This document shows positions 48,508 through 57,463 of a stretch of 64,000 bases of DNA, in pieces (position 1 is the first letter of the stretch; the number at the start of each line of letters is the position of its first letter). A program made the position numbers and the translations under genes. Below the pieces are notes generated by a model. The model was given only the letters and a program-made list of their open reading frames with translations, had not been told where the DNA came from and made no database searches. This DNA comes from Caldimonas tepidiphila. GTDB lineage: Bacteria; Pseudomonadota; Gammaproteobacteria; Burkholderiales; Burkholderiaceae_C. The DNA is taken from positions 1 through 64,000 of the forward strand of contig NZ_QXMG01000028.1 of assembly GCF_003569765.1 (NCBI RefSeq), written 5' to 3'.

Positions 48508-49764
48508 ATGCACACCCCGTCCCCGGCGCCTGCCGTCGCTCCCCCCGAGTCCCTGCCGTCCACCCGCTTCACGCCGGCCGAGCGCCGCGCGAGCGGCTGG
48601 CTCGCGTCCATCTTCGCGCTGCGCATGCTCGGGCTGTTCCTGATCCTGCCGGTGTTCGCGGTGCATGCCCGCGGGCTGCCCGGCGGCGAGCAGCTCGCGC
48701 TCGTCGGCATCGCGATCGGCATCTACGGCCTGACGCAGGCGCTGCTGCAGATCCCGCTCGGCCTCGCGTCGGACCGCTTCGGCCGCAAGCGCGTGATCGT
48801 GTTCGGGCTGCTGCTGTTCGCCGCCGGCTCGCTGATCGCGGCCTTCTCCGAAACCCTTTACGGCGTGATCGCGGGCCGCGCGATCCAGGGCGCCGGCGCG
48901 ATCAGCGCCGCGATCACCGCGCTGATCGCCGACAGCACGCGCGACGAGGTGCGCACCAAGGCGATGGCGATGGTCGGCGGCTCGATCGGCATCACCTTCG
49001 CGCTGTCGCTCGTGCTCGCGCCCTGGCTCTACGCCTGGGTCGGCATGCCGGGCATCTTCGGGCTGACCGCGCTGCTGGCGCTCGCCGGCATCTGGGTGGT
49101 GCTGCGCCGCGTGCCGGACGCGCCCCCGCTGCCGCCGCCGCCCTCGCGCGAGCCCTGGCACCGCGTGGTGCTGGCGCCCGAGCTGCTGCGGCTGAACCTC
49201 GGCATCTTCACGCTGCACCTGGTGCAGATGGCGATGTTCGTCGCCATTCCCGTCGCGCTGGTCGAGCATGGCGGCATCCCGGTGCGGGAGCATGGCTGGG
49301 TCTACCTGCCGGTGGTGCTCGGCTCCTTCGTGCTGATGTTGCCGCCGATGCTGTGGGGCGAGCGGCGCGGCCACCTGCGCGCGGTCTTCCTCGGCAGCGT
49401 CGCGTTGCTGCTCGTGACCGAGGCGCTGCTGGCGCTATGGTGGCGCGAGCCGGTGGCGTTGATCGCGCTGCTGCTGGCCTTCTTTGTCGGCTTCAACGTG
49501 CTGGAGGCGACGCTGCCCTCGCTGGTGTCGCGCATGGCGCCGCCCGAGTCCAAGGGCCTCGCGCTCGGCGTCTACAACACCACGCAGGCGCTCGGCCTGT
49601 TCGCCGGCGGCTGGATCGGCGGGCGCGTCGCGGGCGCCTTCGGCTACGGCACGGTGTTCGGGCTGTGCGCGGCGCTGCTGTGCCTGTGGCTGGTGCTGGC
49701 CTGGCCGATGCGGCCGCCCGCGCGCCGCGCGGCGAACGCGCCGACCCCCGGGAAGCCGGGCTGA
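48508..49764 (+). CDS. MFS transporter (YajR-like)
   Basis: 418 residues, 12 hydrophobic helices. After a Pro-rich N-tail (1-25), the family motifs appear: the helix 2-3 loop GLASDRFGRKRVIVFGLLL with the A motif DRFGRK, and GRAIQGAGAISAAITALIA. The last part lacks a long cytoplasmic C-domain. MFS genes of this kind commonly sit beside ssb in Burkholderiales; here clc and dedA genes separate them. Substrate unknown. Confidence 0.88.
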   Translation: MHTPSPAPAVAPPESLPSTRFTPAERRASGWLASIFALRMLGLFLILPVFAVHARGLPGGEQLALVGIAIGIYGLTQALLQIPLGLASDRFGRKRVIVFGLLLFAAGSLIAAFSETLYGVIAGRAIQGAGAISAAITALIADSTRDEVRTKAMAMVGGSIGITFALSLVLAPWLYAWVGMPGIFGLTALLALAGIWVVLRRVPDAPPLPPPPSREPWHRVVLAPELLRLNLGIFTLHLVQMAMFVAIPVALVEHGGIPVREHGWVYLPVVLGSFVLMLPPMLWGERRGHLRAVFLGSVALLLVTEALLALWWREPVALIALLLAFFVGFNVLEATLPSLVSRMAPPESKGLALGVYNTTQALGLFAGGWIGGRVAGAFGYGTVFGLCAALLCLWLVLAWPMRPPARRAANAPTPGKPG

Positions 49765-49843
49765 AGCGCCGGGCACGGACATCCGGGGCGCCGCGCTCGC
49801 GGCGTCCGGGCGCCTGCGCGGTCCCCGGGCGGCGCCACCCCTC

Positions 49844-51280
49844 TCAGCGGCGTGGCGTGGTGTCGCCGCCGCCCGCCTCCGCCCCCGGGACCTCGGGCGG
49901 CGCGCCGCTGCCGGCCTGTGGCGGCGCCGGCTCCCCGGGCGGCGTCGCGTCGCCGCCCGGCTGCGAGGGCTTGAGCCGCAGCAGCTGCAGGTCCGCCATC
50001 GCGGTGTAGAGCGGCCGGCTCACCTGCCTGGAGATCAGGCTCGCGAGCAGCGCGGCGGCCATCAGGCTCAGCACCATGCGCTGGCCCTCGACCATCTCCA
50101 TCACGATGATGAAGGACGTGATCGGCGTCTGCGTCACCGCGGCGAGGAAGGCGGTCATGCCCATCGCGATCAGCGCGGTGGCGAGCTCCGGGCGCTCGAG
50201 CAGCCACGCCACGTCGCTGCCCACGCCCGCGCCGATCGACAGCGAGGGCGCGAAGATGCCGCCCGGGATGCCCGACCAGGTCGAGATCCAGGTCGCGCCC
50301 ATCTTCAGCAGCACGTAGAGCAGCGGCGTGTTCTGGTGCTCGCCCTCGAGCAGGCCGCGCGTCTCGGCGTAGCCGCTGCCGAAGGTCTGTCCGCCGCTGG
50401 CGGTGCCGATCACCGCCACCGCGAAGGCGCAGCCCGCGGCGAAGCGCACCGGATGGCGGCGGCGCCACTCGCTGAAGCGGTCGGTGCCGCCCGCGGCGGA
50501 GGCCACCAGCAGCCGCGCGAACAGGCCGCCGAGCAACCCGCAGGCCACCACCACGATCATCCCCGGCGCGAGCAGCCCCCAGTCGAGGTCCGGCACCTTC
50601 ACCACGCCGAAGTAGGCGAGGTTGCCGAACACCGACACCGACACCAGGCCCGCGAGCACGATCGACGCGATCAGCAGCCCGCTGCTGCGCTGGTTCAGGT
50701 TGCGCGACAGCTCCTCGATCGCGAACAGCACGCCGCCGAGCGGCGTGTTGAAGGCCGCGGCGATGCCGGCCGCGCCGCCGGCCACCAGCAGCCCGCGCTC
50801 GTCGATGCCCGAGCGCGGCGACAGCCAGTGCCGCACCGAGTGCATCACGCCGGCGGCCACCTGCACCGACGGCCCCTCGCGGCCGATCGACAGCCCGGCG
50901 AGCAGCCCGCCGGACGACAGCAGCACCTTCGCCACGCTCAGGCGCAGCGACACGAACAGCTCGCGCTGCTCGCGCGGCGTGGCCGGGTGGAGCGCCGCGA
51001 GCACCTGCGGGATGCCCGAGCCCGCCGCGCCGGGAACCCAGCGGCGCGTCAGCCACACCAGCGCCGCGACGCACAGCGGCGACCAGACGAAGATCGCCCA
51101 CGGCGCGCGCTCGCGCAAAGCGCCGAAGAGCACCAGCGCCTCCTCGGTGAGGATCGTGAAGCCGACGACCAGCAAGCCCGCCGCCACCGCGGCGGCGAGC
51201 ACCAGCGCGCGGTCGCGCCACTGCCGCCACTCCACCAGCTCGGCGCGCAACTTGCCCAGGACGTCGGGTTCTTGATTCAT
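49844..51280 (-). CDS. ClC-type chloride/proton antiporter
   Basis: 478 residues, about 12 helices in the ClC fold. Selectivity-filter loops are visible: GSGIPQVLAAL, GREGPSVQ (with the gating Glu) and GGIFAPSLSIGAG. The internal proton Glu is present in FAIEELSRN, favouring an H+/Cl- exchanger rather than a channel. A Pro/Gly-rich C-tail of about 45 residues follows (GGDATPPGEPAPPQAG). No CBS domains. It is divergent from dedA and convergent with the MFS gene. Confidence 0.93.
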   Translation of the reverse strand: MNQEPDVLGKLRAELVEWRQWRDRALVLAAAVAAGLLVVGFTILTEEALVLFGALRERAPWAIFVWSPLCVAALVWLTRRWVPGAAGSGIPQVLAALHPATPREQRELFVSLRLSVAKVLLSSGGLLAGLSIGREGPSVQVAAGVMHSVRHWLSPRSGIDERGLLVAGGAAGIAAAFNTPLGGVLFAIEELSRNLNQRSSGLLIASIVLAGLVSVSVFGNLAYFGVVKVPDLDWGLLAPGMIVVVACGLLGGLFARLLVASAAGGTDRFSEWRRRHPVRFAAGCAFAVAVIGTASGGQTFGSGYAETRGLLEGEHQNTPLLYVLLKMGATWISTWSGIPGGIFAPSLSIGAGVGSDVAWLLERPELATALIAMGMTAFLAAVTQTPITSFIIVMEMVEGQRMVLSLMAAALLASLISRQVSRPLYTAMADLQLLRLKPSQPGGDATPPGEPAPPQAGSGAPPEVPGAEAGGGDTTPRR

Positions 51281-51437
51281 TGTCTGAGGGTCTCCAGCAA
51301 CTCCGTGGCCGCGCCTCTTGCCTGCGCCGGCCGGGAGGAAGGGCCGGGTGCAGAGGCTGCGCACGTCCCGTGCAAGATACGGGCCCTGCCCCCGCGACGC
51401 GCCGGGCGGCGCATTCCATCGACTTCCTGGAGCAGGC

Positions 51438-52037
51438 ATGGCGGAGTGGATCATCGGCTTCATCTCGCAGCACGGCTACCTCGGCATCGCCGCGCTGATG
51501 CTGCTGGAGAACGTGTTCCCGCCGATCCCGTCGGAGCTGATCATGCCCTTCGCCGGCTTCGTCGCCGCGCGGGGCGAGCTGCACCCGGCGGGCGTCGTGC
51601 TCGCGGGCCTCGCCGGCTCGCTGGCCGGCACGCTGCCCTGGTACTGGGCGGGCCGGCGCATCGGCAGCGAGCGGCTCGAGCGCTGGGCGCGCCGCCATGG
51701 CCGCTGGCTCGCGGTGTCGGGCGAGGACATCGTGCGCGCCGACGAATGGTTCGACCGTCACGGCACGAAGTCGGTGCTGTTCGGGCGGCTGGTGCCGGCG
51801 GTGCGCAGCCTGGTCTCGGCGCCGGCCGGCATCTCGGGCATGCCCTTCGGTCGCTTCCTGCTGTGGAGCGCCGCCGGCTCGGCGCTGTGGACCTCGGCGC
51901 TGGCCGCGACGGGCTACCTGCTGGAGGAGCGTTACACGGCGGTCGCGGGCTGGGTGGAGCCGCTCAGCACGGCGGTCGTCGCCGGCGCGCTGCTGGCCTA
52001 CGTGTACCGCGTCGCGACCTTCCGCCGCGGCCCGTGA
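51438..52037 (+). CDS. DedA family membrane protein
   Basis: 199 residues. DedA/SNARE-associated (VTT) fold: the re-entrant loop ENVFPPIPSELIMPFAG with its acidic and Pro residues, GTLPWYWAGRRIG, and FGRLVPAVRSLVSAPAGISG followed by three helices. DedA proteins flip undecaprenyl phosphate or other lipids and support proton-motive-force tolerance. Start ATG 51438 after TGGAGCAGG. ssb follows 157 bp later. Confidence 0.93.
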   Translation: MAEWIIGFISQHGYLGIAALMLLENVFPPIPSELIMPFAGFVAARGELHPAGVVLAGLAGSLAGTLPWYWAGRRIGSERLERWARRHGRWLAVSGEDIVRADEWFDRHGTKSVLFGRLVPAVRSLVSAPAGISGMPFGRFLLWSAAGSALWTSALAATGYLLEERYTAVAGWVEPLSTAVVAGALLAYVYRVATFRRGP

Positions 52038-52194
52038 GGCCCGCATCGCTGCCGCGGCGGGAAGCCCCGTGCGGCACCCGGCCGCCGGCGCGGCCCGGGA
52101 CGGCGTCGCGGGCTCTTCGGCATAATTCCAAGCCCCCGCCTGAATCCCAGCGCCCCCTTTCCCTCTTTCTCAACCGCCACACAGGAGCCGCGCC

Positions 52195-52713
52195 ATGGCC
52201 TCGATCAACAAAGTGATTCTCATCGGCAACCTCGGCCGCGACCCCGAGGTGCGCTATGCCCCCAGCGGCTCGGCGATCTGCAACGTCACCATCGCCACCA
52301 CCCGCAACTGGAAGGACAAGAACTCCGGCGACAAGGTCGAGGAGACCGAATGGCACCGCGTGGTGTTCTACGACCGCCTTGCCGAGATCGCCGGCGAATA
52401 CCTGAAGAAGGGCCGCCCGGTCTACGTCGAGGGCCGCCTGAAGACCCGCAAGTGGCAGGACAAGGACGGCGTCGAGAAGTACACCACCGAGATCATCGCG
52501 GAGAACATGCAGCTCCTCGGCGGCCGTGAAGGCGGCGGCGGTGGCGACATGGGTGGTGGCGGCTATGGCGACGAGGGCGGCAGTGGTGGCGGCGGTGGTG
52601 GCCGCGCGCCGCGCCCGGCCGCACCGCGCCCGGCCGCCCGCCCCGCGGCGCCCGCGCCGGCCCCGAAGTCGTCCACCGGCTTCGACGACATGGACGACGA
52701 CATCCCGTTCTGA
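52195..52713 (+). CDS. ssb: Single-stranded DNA-binding protein
   Basis: 172 residues. N-terminal OB fold ([41 protein letters not shown]), a Gly-rich then Ala/Pro-rich linker (about 115-160) and the conserved acidic tip DDMDDDIPF that recruits partner proteins such as RecQ and PriA. Its own terminator follows. Confidence 0.97.
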   Translation: MASINKVILIGNLGRDPEVRYAPSGSAICNVTIATTRNWKDKNSGDKVEETEWHRVVFYDRLAEIAGEYLKKGRPVYVEGRLKTRKWQDKDGVEKYTTEIIAENMQLLGGREGGGGGDMGGGGYGDEGGSGGGGGGRAPRPAAPRPAARPAAPAPAPKSSTGFDDMDDDIPF

Positions 52714-52758
52714 GAGCCCGGACTTCCGCCCCGCGCAGCGCGGGGCGCCGCGTCCTCG

Positions 52759-52797
52759 AGCCCGGCCCGCCTCGCGCGAGCCGGGCTTTGTGCTTTT
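52759..52797 (+). terminator. Rho-independent terminator of ssb
   Basis: AGCCCGGC (52759-52766) pairs with GCCGGGCT (52780-52787) across a 13-nt loop, followed by TTTGTGCTTTT. Confidence 0.75.
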
Positions 52798-52825
52798 CGG
52801 GCCCCCGCCGGGACGGGCGCGGCCG

Positions 52826-53623
52826 CTACGCCGGCAGGTCCGACAGGCTCGCGCCCGGCTGCGGCCCGCTCCCGCTGCCGGCGGCCCCCGGCCGCGGCAG
52901 CTCGACGATGCGGAAGGCCGGCTGCTGCGGGTAGCTGTGCCGCAGCAGCGGCATTGCGACGTTGTAGACCGGCGTGCCGTTGACGGTGCGGCCCTCGGGG
53001 CTGCCGCGGTGCGCGTGGCCGTGCAGCACCACGCTCACCGGGTAGCGGATCAGCGGCTCCTCGAGCCGGCTGGTGCCGAGGAAGGGGAAGATCTCCAGCG
53101 GCTCGCCCTGCACCGTGCCGACGATCGGCGCGTAGTGCAGCAGCGCGATGCGCTCGCTCGTGCGCAGCTTGGCCAGCGCCGACTCGAGCTTGAGCGCCTC
53201 GTGGAGCGCCTCCTGCACGAAGGCCTTGATCGCCTGCTCGCCCCAGGGCCCGAGCGCACCGCGGCCGTAGCCGCCGGCGAAGCCCTTGACGCCGGCGATG
53301 CCCACGCCGTGGATCTCGCAGATGTCGCCGTCGAGCACCTGCGCGCCGGCCTCGGAGAGGATGCGGCACACCTCCTCGGGTGCACCCGACTCGTGATCGT
53401 GGTTGCCGAGCACCGCGACGATCGGCACCGACACCGCAGCCAGCTCCTCGGCCAGCACCCTTGCCTCCTCGGCGGTGCCGTGGTCGGTCAGGTCGCCGCA
53501 CAGCAGCAGCGCGTCGGCCGCCTCGGAGGCCTGTGCGAGGAAGGCGCGCAAGGTGCCGCCCGAATCCTTCCTGCAGTGGAGGTCGCCGACGGCGGCGAAG
53601 CGGATGGTGTCCTGCGATGACAT
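52826..53623 (-). CDS. Calcineurin-like metallophosphoesterase
   Basis: 265 residues. Metal-binding motifs in order: GDLHCRKD (D-x-H), CGDLTDHG (GDxx), VLGNHDHESG (GNHD/E), LHYAPI and VVLHGHAHRG (GHxH). The phosphoesterase fold is thus complete. The internal segment IAGVKGFAGGYGRGALGPWG is unusual and may form a lid. Start 53623. It is divergent (101-bp gap) from a nucleotidyltransferase-like gene; the pairing suggests opposing add/remove chemistry on a shared substrate. Substrate unknown. Confidence 0.88.
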   Translation of the reverse strand: MSSQDTIRFAAVGDLHCRKDSGGTLRAFLAQASEAADALLLCGDLTDHGTAEEARVLAEELAAVSVPIVAVLGNHDHESGAPEEVCRILSEAGAQVLDGDICEIHGVGIAGVKGFAGGYGRGALGPWGEQAIKAFVQEALHEALKLESALAKLRTSERIALLHYAPIVGTVQGEPLEIFPFLGTSRLEEPLIRYPVSVVLHGHAHRGSPEGRTVNGTPVYNVAMPLLRHSYPQQPAFRIVELPRPGAAGSGSGPQPGASLSDLPA

Positions 53624-53724
53624 GCGCTGATTCCTTTCCCTGTGATGGATCGATGGCGTGGCCGGGCCGGCGGCCGCGCCTCGTGGCGGACCGGAGCAAG
53701 GCACGCGCCTTGCCCGGGTCCTGC

Positions 53725-54573
53725 ATGGAACACCCGCCCGCAGAGACCTTCGCCGCCGCGGCACCGGTCGTGCTCGATCCGCAGGCCGCCGCGATCTACC
53801 GCAACGTGCTCTCGGCGCTCGCCGCGGAAGGCGTGCCCTTCCTCGTCGGCGGGGCCTATGCCTTCGCCCGCTACACCGGCATCGAGCGGCACACGAAGGA
53901 TCTCGACCTCTTCGTGCGCCGCGCGGACTACGGGCAGCTCGCCCGCGTGCTCGGCGACGCCGGCTACGCGACCGAGCTGGTGTACCCGCACTGGCTCGGC
54001 AAGGCCCGTGCCGGCGAGGTGTTCGTCGACCTGATCTTCAACTCGGCCAACGGCCTCACGGAGGTCGACGAGGACTGGTTCGCGCACGCGGTCGAGGCCG
54101 AGGTGCTGGGCGTGCCCGCCCGGCTCGTGCCGCCGGAGGAGATGCTCTGGTCCAAGGCCTTCATCATGGAGCGCGAGCGCTACGACGGCGCCGACGTCGC
54201 GCACCTGCTACATGCCTGCGCCGCGACGCTCGACTGGCCGCGCCTGCTCGCACGCTTCGGCGCGCACTGGCGCGTGCTGCTGAGTCACCTCGTGCTGTTC
54301 GGCTTCATCTACCCCGACGAGCGCGAGCGCGTCCCGCAGGAGATGCTGGAGCGGCTGCTCGAGCGGCTGCGCGACGAGACGCAGGCGCCGCCGCCCGCCG
54401 ACGGCCTGTGCCAAGGCACGCTGCTGTCGCGCGCCCAGTACCTGCACGACGTCGAGCGCGAGGGCTACGGCGACGGCCGCGAGGCGCCGCACGGGCCGAT
54501 GAGCGCGCAGGACATCGCCGCCTGGACCGACGCGATCCCCGACCGGCAGCCCCCTGCGCCGCCCCCGGCCTGA
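53725..54573 (+). CDS. MNT-type nucleotidyltransferase-fold protein
   Basis: 282 residues. The N-terminal half shows a nucleotidyltransferase fold: VPFLVGGAYAFARYTG, then the metal-binding TKDLDLFVRR (DxD), and the third acidic residue likely in VFVDLIFNS. The arrangement resembles the AbiEii/Nt-group nucleotidyltransferase proteins, which modify small molecules or RNA. The C-terminal half is helical and unassigned (LLHACAATLDWPRLLARFG). Divergent from the metallophosphoesterase. No small antitoxin gene is adjacent, so a classic toxin-antitoxin pair is not evident. Confidence 0.75.
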   Translation: MEHPPAETFAAAAPVVLDPQAAAIYRNVLSALAAEGVPFLVGGAYAFARYTGIERHTKDLDLFVRRADYGQLARVLGDAGYATELVYPHWLGKARAGEVFVDLIFNSANGLTEVDEDWFAHAVEAEVLGVPARLVPPEEMLWSKAFIMERERYDGADVAHLLHACAATLDWPRLLARFGAHWRVLLSHLVLFGFIYPDERERVPQEMLERLLERLRDETQAPPPADGLCQGTLLSRAQYLHDVEREGYGDGREAPHGPMSAQDIAAWTDAIPDRQPPAPPPA

Positions 54574-54603
54574 GCTCGGCCCATTATTCACGCCGCGTGC
54601 ACG

Positions 54604-54620
54604 GCCGATTCACGATCGGC
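54604..54620. promoter_or_regulatory. Inverted repeat upstream of ttuC
   Basis: GCCGAT (54604-54609) and ATCGGC (54615-54620) separated by 5 bases, about 80 bp before the ttuC start. A candidate operator; no regulator gene is adjacent. Confidence 0.4.
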
Positions 54621-54701
54621 ACGATTGTGCTCGCCGGCCCGCCCCCCTAGCATCGTGCCATCGCCCCAAGCAGCGGCCCAGGCGCCGCACGGAAGTCCGC
54701 C

Positions 54702-55787
54702 ATGAACACTCCCCACAGGATCGCGGTGATCGCCGGCGACGGCATCGGCCAGGAAGTGATGCCCGAGGGCCTGCGCGTGCTCGACGCGGTGGCCCAACGC
54801 TTCGGCATCGCGCTCGAGTACAGCCACTTCGACTGGGCGCACTGCGGCTACTACGCCAAGACCGGGCAGATGATGCCCGACGACTGGAAGCAGCAGCTCG
54901 CCGGCCACGACGCGATCTACTTCGGCGCGGTCGGCTGGCCCGCGACGGTGCCCGATCACGTCTCGCTGTGGGGCTCGCTGCTGAAGTTCCGCCGCGAGTT
55001 CGACCAGTACATCAACTTCCGGCCGGTGCGCCTGTTCGAGGGCGTGCCCTGCCCGCTCGCGGGCCGCAAGCCGGGCGAGATCGACTTCGTCGTGGTGCGC
55101 GAGAACACCGAGGGCGAGTACACCAACCTGGGCGGGCGCATCTTCGAGGGCACCGAGCGCGAGCTGGTGATCCAGGAGTCGGTGTTCACGCGCCACGGCA
55201 CCGAGCGGGTGCTGAAGTTCGCCTTCGATCAGGCGATGCAGCGCCAGCGCCGCCACGTGACGGTGGCGACCAAGAGCAACGGCATCGCGATCAGCATGCC
55301 GTGGTGGGACGAGCGCGCCGAAGCGATGGCCGCGGGCTACCCGGACGTGACGATGGACAAGCAGCACATCGACATCCTGTGCGCGCGCTTCGTGCTGCAG
55401 CCGCAGCGCTTCGACGTCGTGGTGGCCTCGAACCTGTTCGGCGACATCCTGTCGGACCTCGGCCCCGCCTGCACCGGCACGATCGGCCTGGCGCCGTCGG
55501 CCAACCTGAACCCGGAACGAAAGTTCCCGTCCCTCTTCGAGCCGGTGCACGGCTCGGCGCCGGACATCTTCGGCCGGAACATCGCCAACCCGGTGGCGAT
55601 GATCTGGTCGGGCGCGCTGATGCTGGACTTCCTCGGCCGCGGCGACGCGCAGTACCGAGCCGCGCACGACGCGATCGTGCAGGCGATCGAGGCGGTACTG
55701 GTCGACGGCCCGCGCACGCCGGACCTGGGTGGCGCGGCCTCGACCACCGACATGGGCCGCGCGATCGCGCAGCGCATCGCGGCCTGA
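54702..55787 (+). CDS. ttuC: Tartrate dehydrogenase/decarboxylase (TtuC-type)
   Basis: NAD-dependent beta-hydroxyacid oxidative decarboxylase of the isopropylmalate/isocitrate dehydrogenase superfamily. 361 residues. It follows Pseudomonas tartrate dehydrogenase from memory: IAVIAGDGIGQEVMPEGLRV, DAIYFGAVGWPATVPDHVSL, LLKFRREFDQYINFRPVRLF, VRENTEGEYTNLGGR, KQHIDILCARFVLQP and SNLFGDILSDLGPACTGTIG. The substrate-binding Arg and metal-binding Asp residues are in place. D-malate is a common alternative substrate. Isolated gene; a strong hairpin separates it from the convergent porin. Confidence 0.9.
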   Translation: MNTPHRIAVIAGDGIGQEVMPEGLRVLDAVAQRFGIALEYSHFDWAHCGYYAKTGQMMPDDWKQQLAGHDAIYFGAVGWPATVPDHVSLWGSLLKFRREFDQYINFRPVRLFEGVPCPLAGRKPGEIDFVVVRENTEGEYTNLGGRIFEGTERELVIQESVFTRHGTERVLKFAFDQAMQRQRRHVTVATKSNGIAISMPWWDERAEAMAAGYPDVTMDKQHIDILCARFVLQPQRFDVVVASNLFGDILSDLGPACTGTIGLAPSANLNPERKFPSLFEPVHGSAPDIFGRNIANPVAMIWSGALMLDFLGRGDAQYRAAHDAIVQAIEAVLVDGPRTPDLGGAASTTDMGRAIAQRIAA

Positions 55788-55808
55788 GGGCGCGGGCTCC
55801 CGAAGAAC

Positions 55809-55844
55809 GGAAGGTCCCCGCGGCTACCGCCACGGGGACCTTCC
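55809..55844. terminator. Strong hairpin between ttuC and porin genes
   Basis: A perfect 12-bp stem, GGAAGGTCCCCG (55809-55820) with its complement at 55833-55844, around a 12-base loop that can pair further. Little T tail on either strand, so it may act in termination or in mRNA stability of the two convergent genes. Confidence 0.6.
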
Positions 55845-55887
55845 GCGGCGCGCCGCCCCCCGACGGCGCGCCCCCTGCCGCCGGGGC

Positions 55888-57036
55888 TCAGAAGAACAGG
55901 ATGCCGCCCAGCGAGATCGTGCTGGTCTTGCCGGTTTCGGTGCCGCCGGTGGAGAAGCGCTCCTGGTTGTGCTCGCCGACCAGCGTGATGTGCTTGTTGA
56001 GCGTGTGGTAGACGCCGACGGTGGCCGAGCGGTTGCGCACGGTGCCGGTGGTGAGGCGGCCGCCCGAGTCGCGGTTCTCGCCGACGTTCACACCGAACTT
56101 GGTGTCGCCGAGCTTGTAGGTGGCCTGCACGAGGGCGCCGCGGCTGTCGGTCTCGCCGTTGGGCGAGTTGAACAGCGCGCCGACGGTGGACATGCCCAGG
56201 CCCTTGCCGTCAAAGCCGTAGGCCGTCAACTCCAGGCCGCCGAGGCCGAGCTTCGCGCCGAGCTCGGCCCCGCGCGCCGAGAAGGTGGCCACATTGCCCG
56301 GGCCGCCATCGAGGCTCTGGTGGATCGCGCCGGCCCAGACGGAGCCCGGCAGCGCCCCCTTCCAGTCGAAGCTGGCCAGCGCCTGCACGCCCGGCGTCGA
56401 GGTCTCGGCGTTGGCGATGTACCTGCTCGGCTGGAAGATGCCGGCGGCCAGCTGCAGCCCGGCGAGCGAGGTGCTGTAGGTGATCTGCGGCTGGAAGCCG
56501 GTGTACATGTAGCCGTGGCCGATCATGCCGAAGGTGGTGTTGAACGGCAGCGCGGCGTTGGTGGTGCCACCGACGCCCAGCAGCGTCATGTCCGACAGCA
56601 CGATCTTCTGGCCGAACAGGCCGATGTCGCGGCCGATCTTCAGCGTGCCCGCGTCGGCGTTGCCGAACTGGAAGTACAGGTTGCGGGTGTCGATCTGGGT
56701 GTAGGCCCGACCGCCGCTGCCGTCGGGCAGGCCGACGATGCTGGAGTCGTTCATGATGCCGGGCGCGAAGCCGAAGTGCGCCTTGACGTCCAGGCCCTCG
56801 ACCTTGGTCGTGAACACGAAGTTGATCCAGCCCGGCAGCAGGCCGTTGGTCAGGCTCGAGGTGGTGGTCTTGTTGCCGCCGTTCCCGTCCTCGGTCGTGC
56901 GGTGCGAGTAGAAGCCGTTGACGGTACCGTTGATGTCGAGCGTGGCGCCCCCCTGCGAGAAGCTGACGGCCTGCGAGGCGCCCGACAGCGAGGCGAGCGC
57001 GAGTGCGACCAGGGTGGAAAGACGGGCTTGTTGCAT
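55888..57036 (-). CDS. Gram-negative general porin
   Basis: 382 residues. A signal peptide (about 1-23, ending ASQA) precedes a 16-strand-type beta barrel as in the Burkholderiales Omp32/OmpC-like porins: alternating beta strands, short turns, Gly/Asn-rich loops (GNGGNKTTTSS) and a terminal aromatic residue (GGILFF) needed for outer-membrane assembly. Many annotated relatives are general anion-selective porins. Start 57036 has an upstream GGAG. No regulatory element was recognised in its 5' region. Confidence 0.9.
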   Translation of the reverse strand: MQQARLSTLVALALASLSGASQAVSFSQGGATLDINGTVNGFYSHRTTEDGNGGNKTTTSSLTNGLLPGWINFVFTTKVEGLDVKAHFGFAPGIMNDSSIVGLPDGSGGRAYTQIDTRNLYFQFGNADAGTLKIGRDIGLFGQKIVLSDMTLLGVGGTTNAALPFNTTFGMIGHGYMYTGFQPQITYSTSLAGLQLAAGIFQPSRYIANAETSTPGVQALASFDWKGALPGSVWAGAIHQSLDGGPGNVATFSARGAELGAKLGLGGLELTAYGFDGKGLGMSTVGALFNSPNGETDSRGALVQATYKLGDTKFGVNVGENRDSGGRLTTGTVRNRSATVGVYHTLNKHITLVGEHNQERFSTGGTETGKTSTISLGGILFF

Positions 57037-57463
57037 GTTTCTTGTCTCCGTTCGTTGGATCTTGGGATCGGGCTGCGGGGATTCCGCCGGCCGGCGCGCG
57101 GCAGTGGGGACCCGCCCGAGCGGGGGGTGGATTGCGAGGACCGTGCCTGACTTGAAGGCGGGCACGAAGCCAAGGGGAAACCCGCAGCACGAGCCGCTTT
57201 TAGAGGCGACTGAGCCCCTGTTCGGGCACCGGGCTGGCCGGCCCGGCCGCAGCGAGCGTTACATGCGCAAACACCTGCTCCTTCCTGAGGCAAGGGTGTC
57301 TGCGCTAAATAGGGATCGGACCGGCCGGCCCCGAGGGAAAACCAGTAGCCTGCGCCGTGTCCCGCCGGCACCGCCGGCTCCCGGGGTGCGGGCCGACCCC
57401 GCCTTCCCGGCGCGCGGGCACCGCGCTTGCCGGCCTGTCGAGGAAAAGAAAAGGAGTGCCTGC
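57037..57463. other. Gene-free divergent region (427 bp)
   Basis: Upstream sequences of the porin (minus) and DUF2892 (plus) genes. I see GC-rich hairpins (for example GGGGT...ACCCC at 57384-57400) but no convincing promoter match or gene. Confidence 0.5.
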
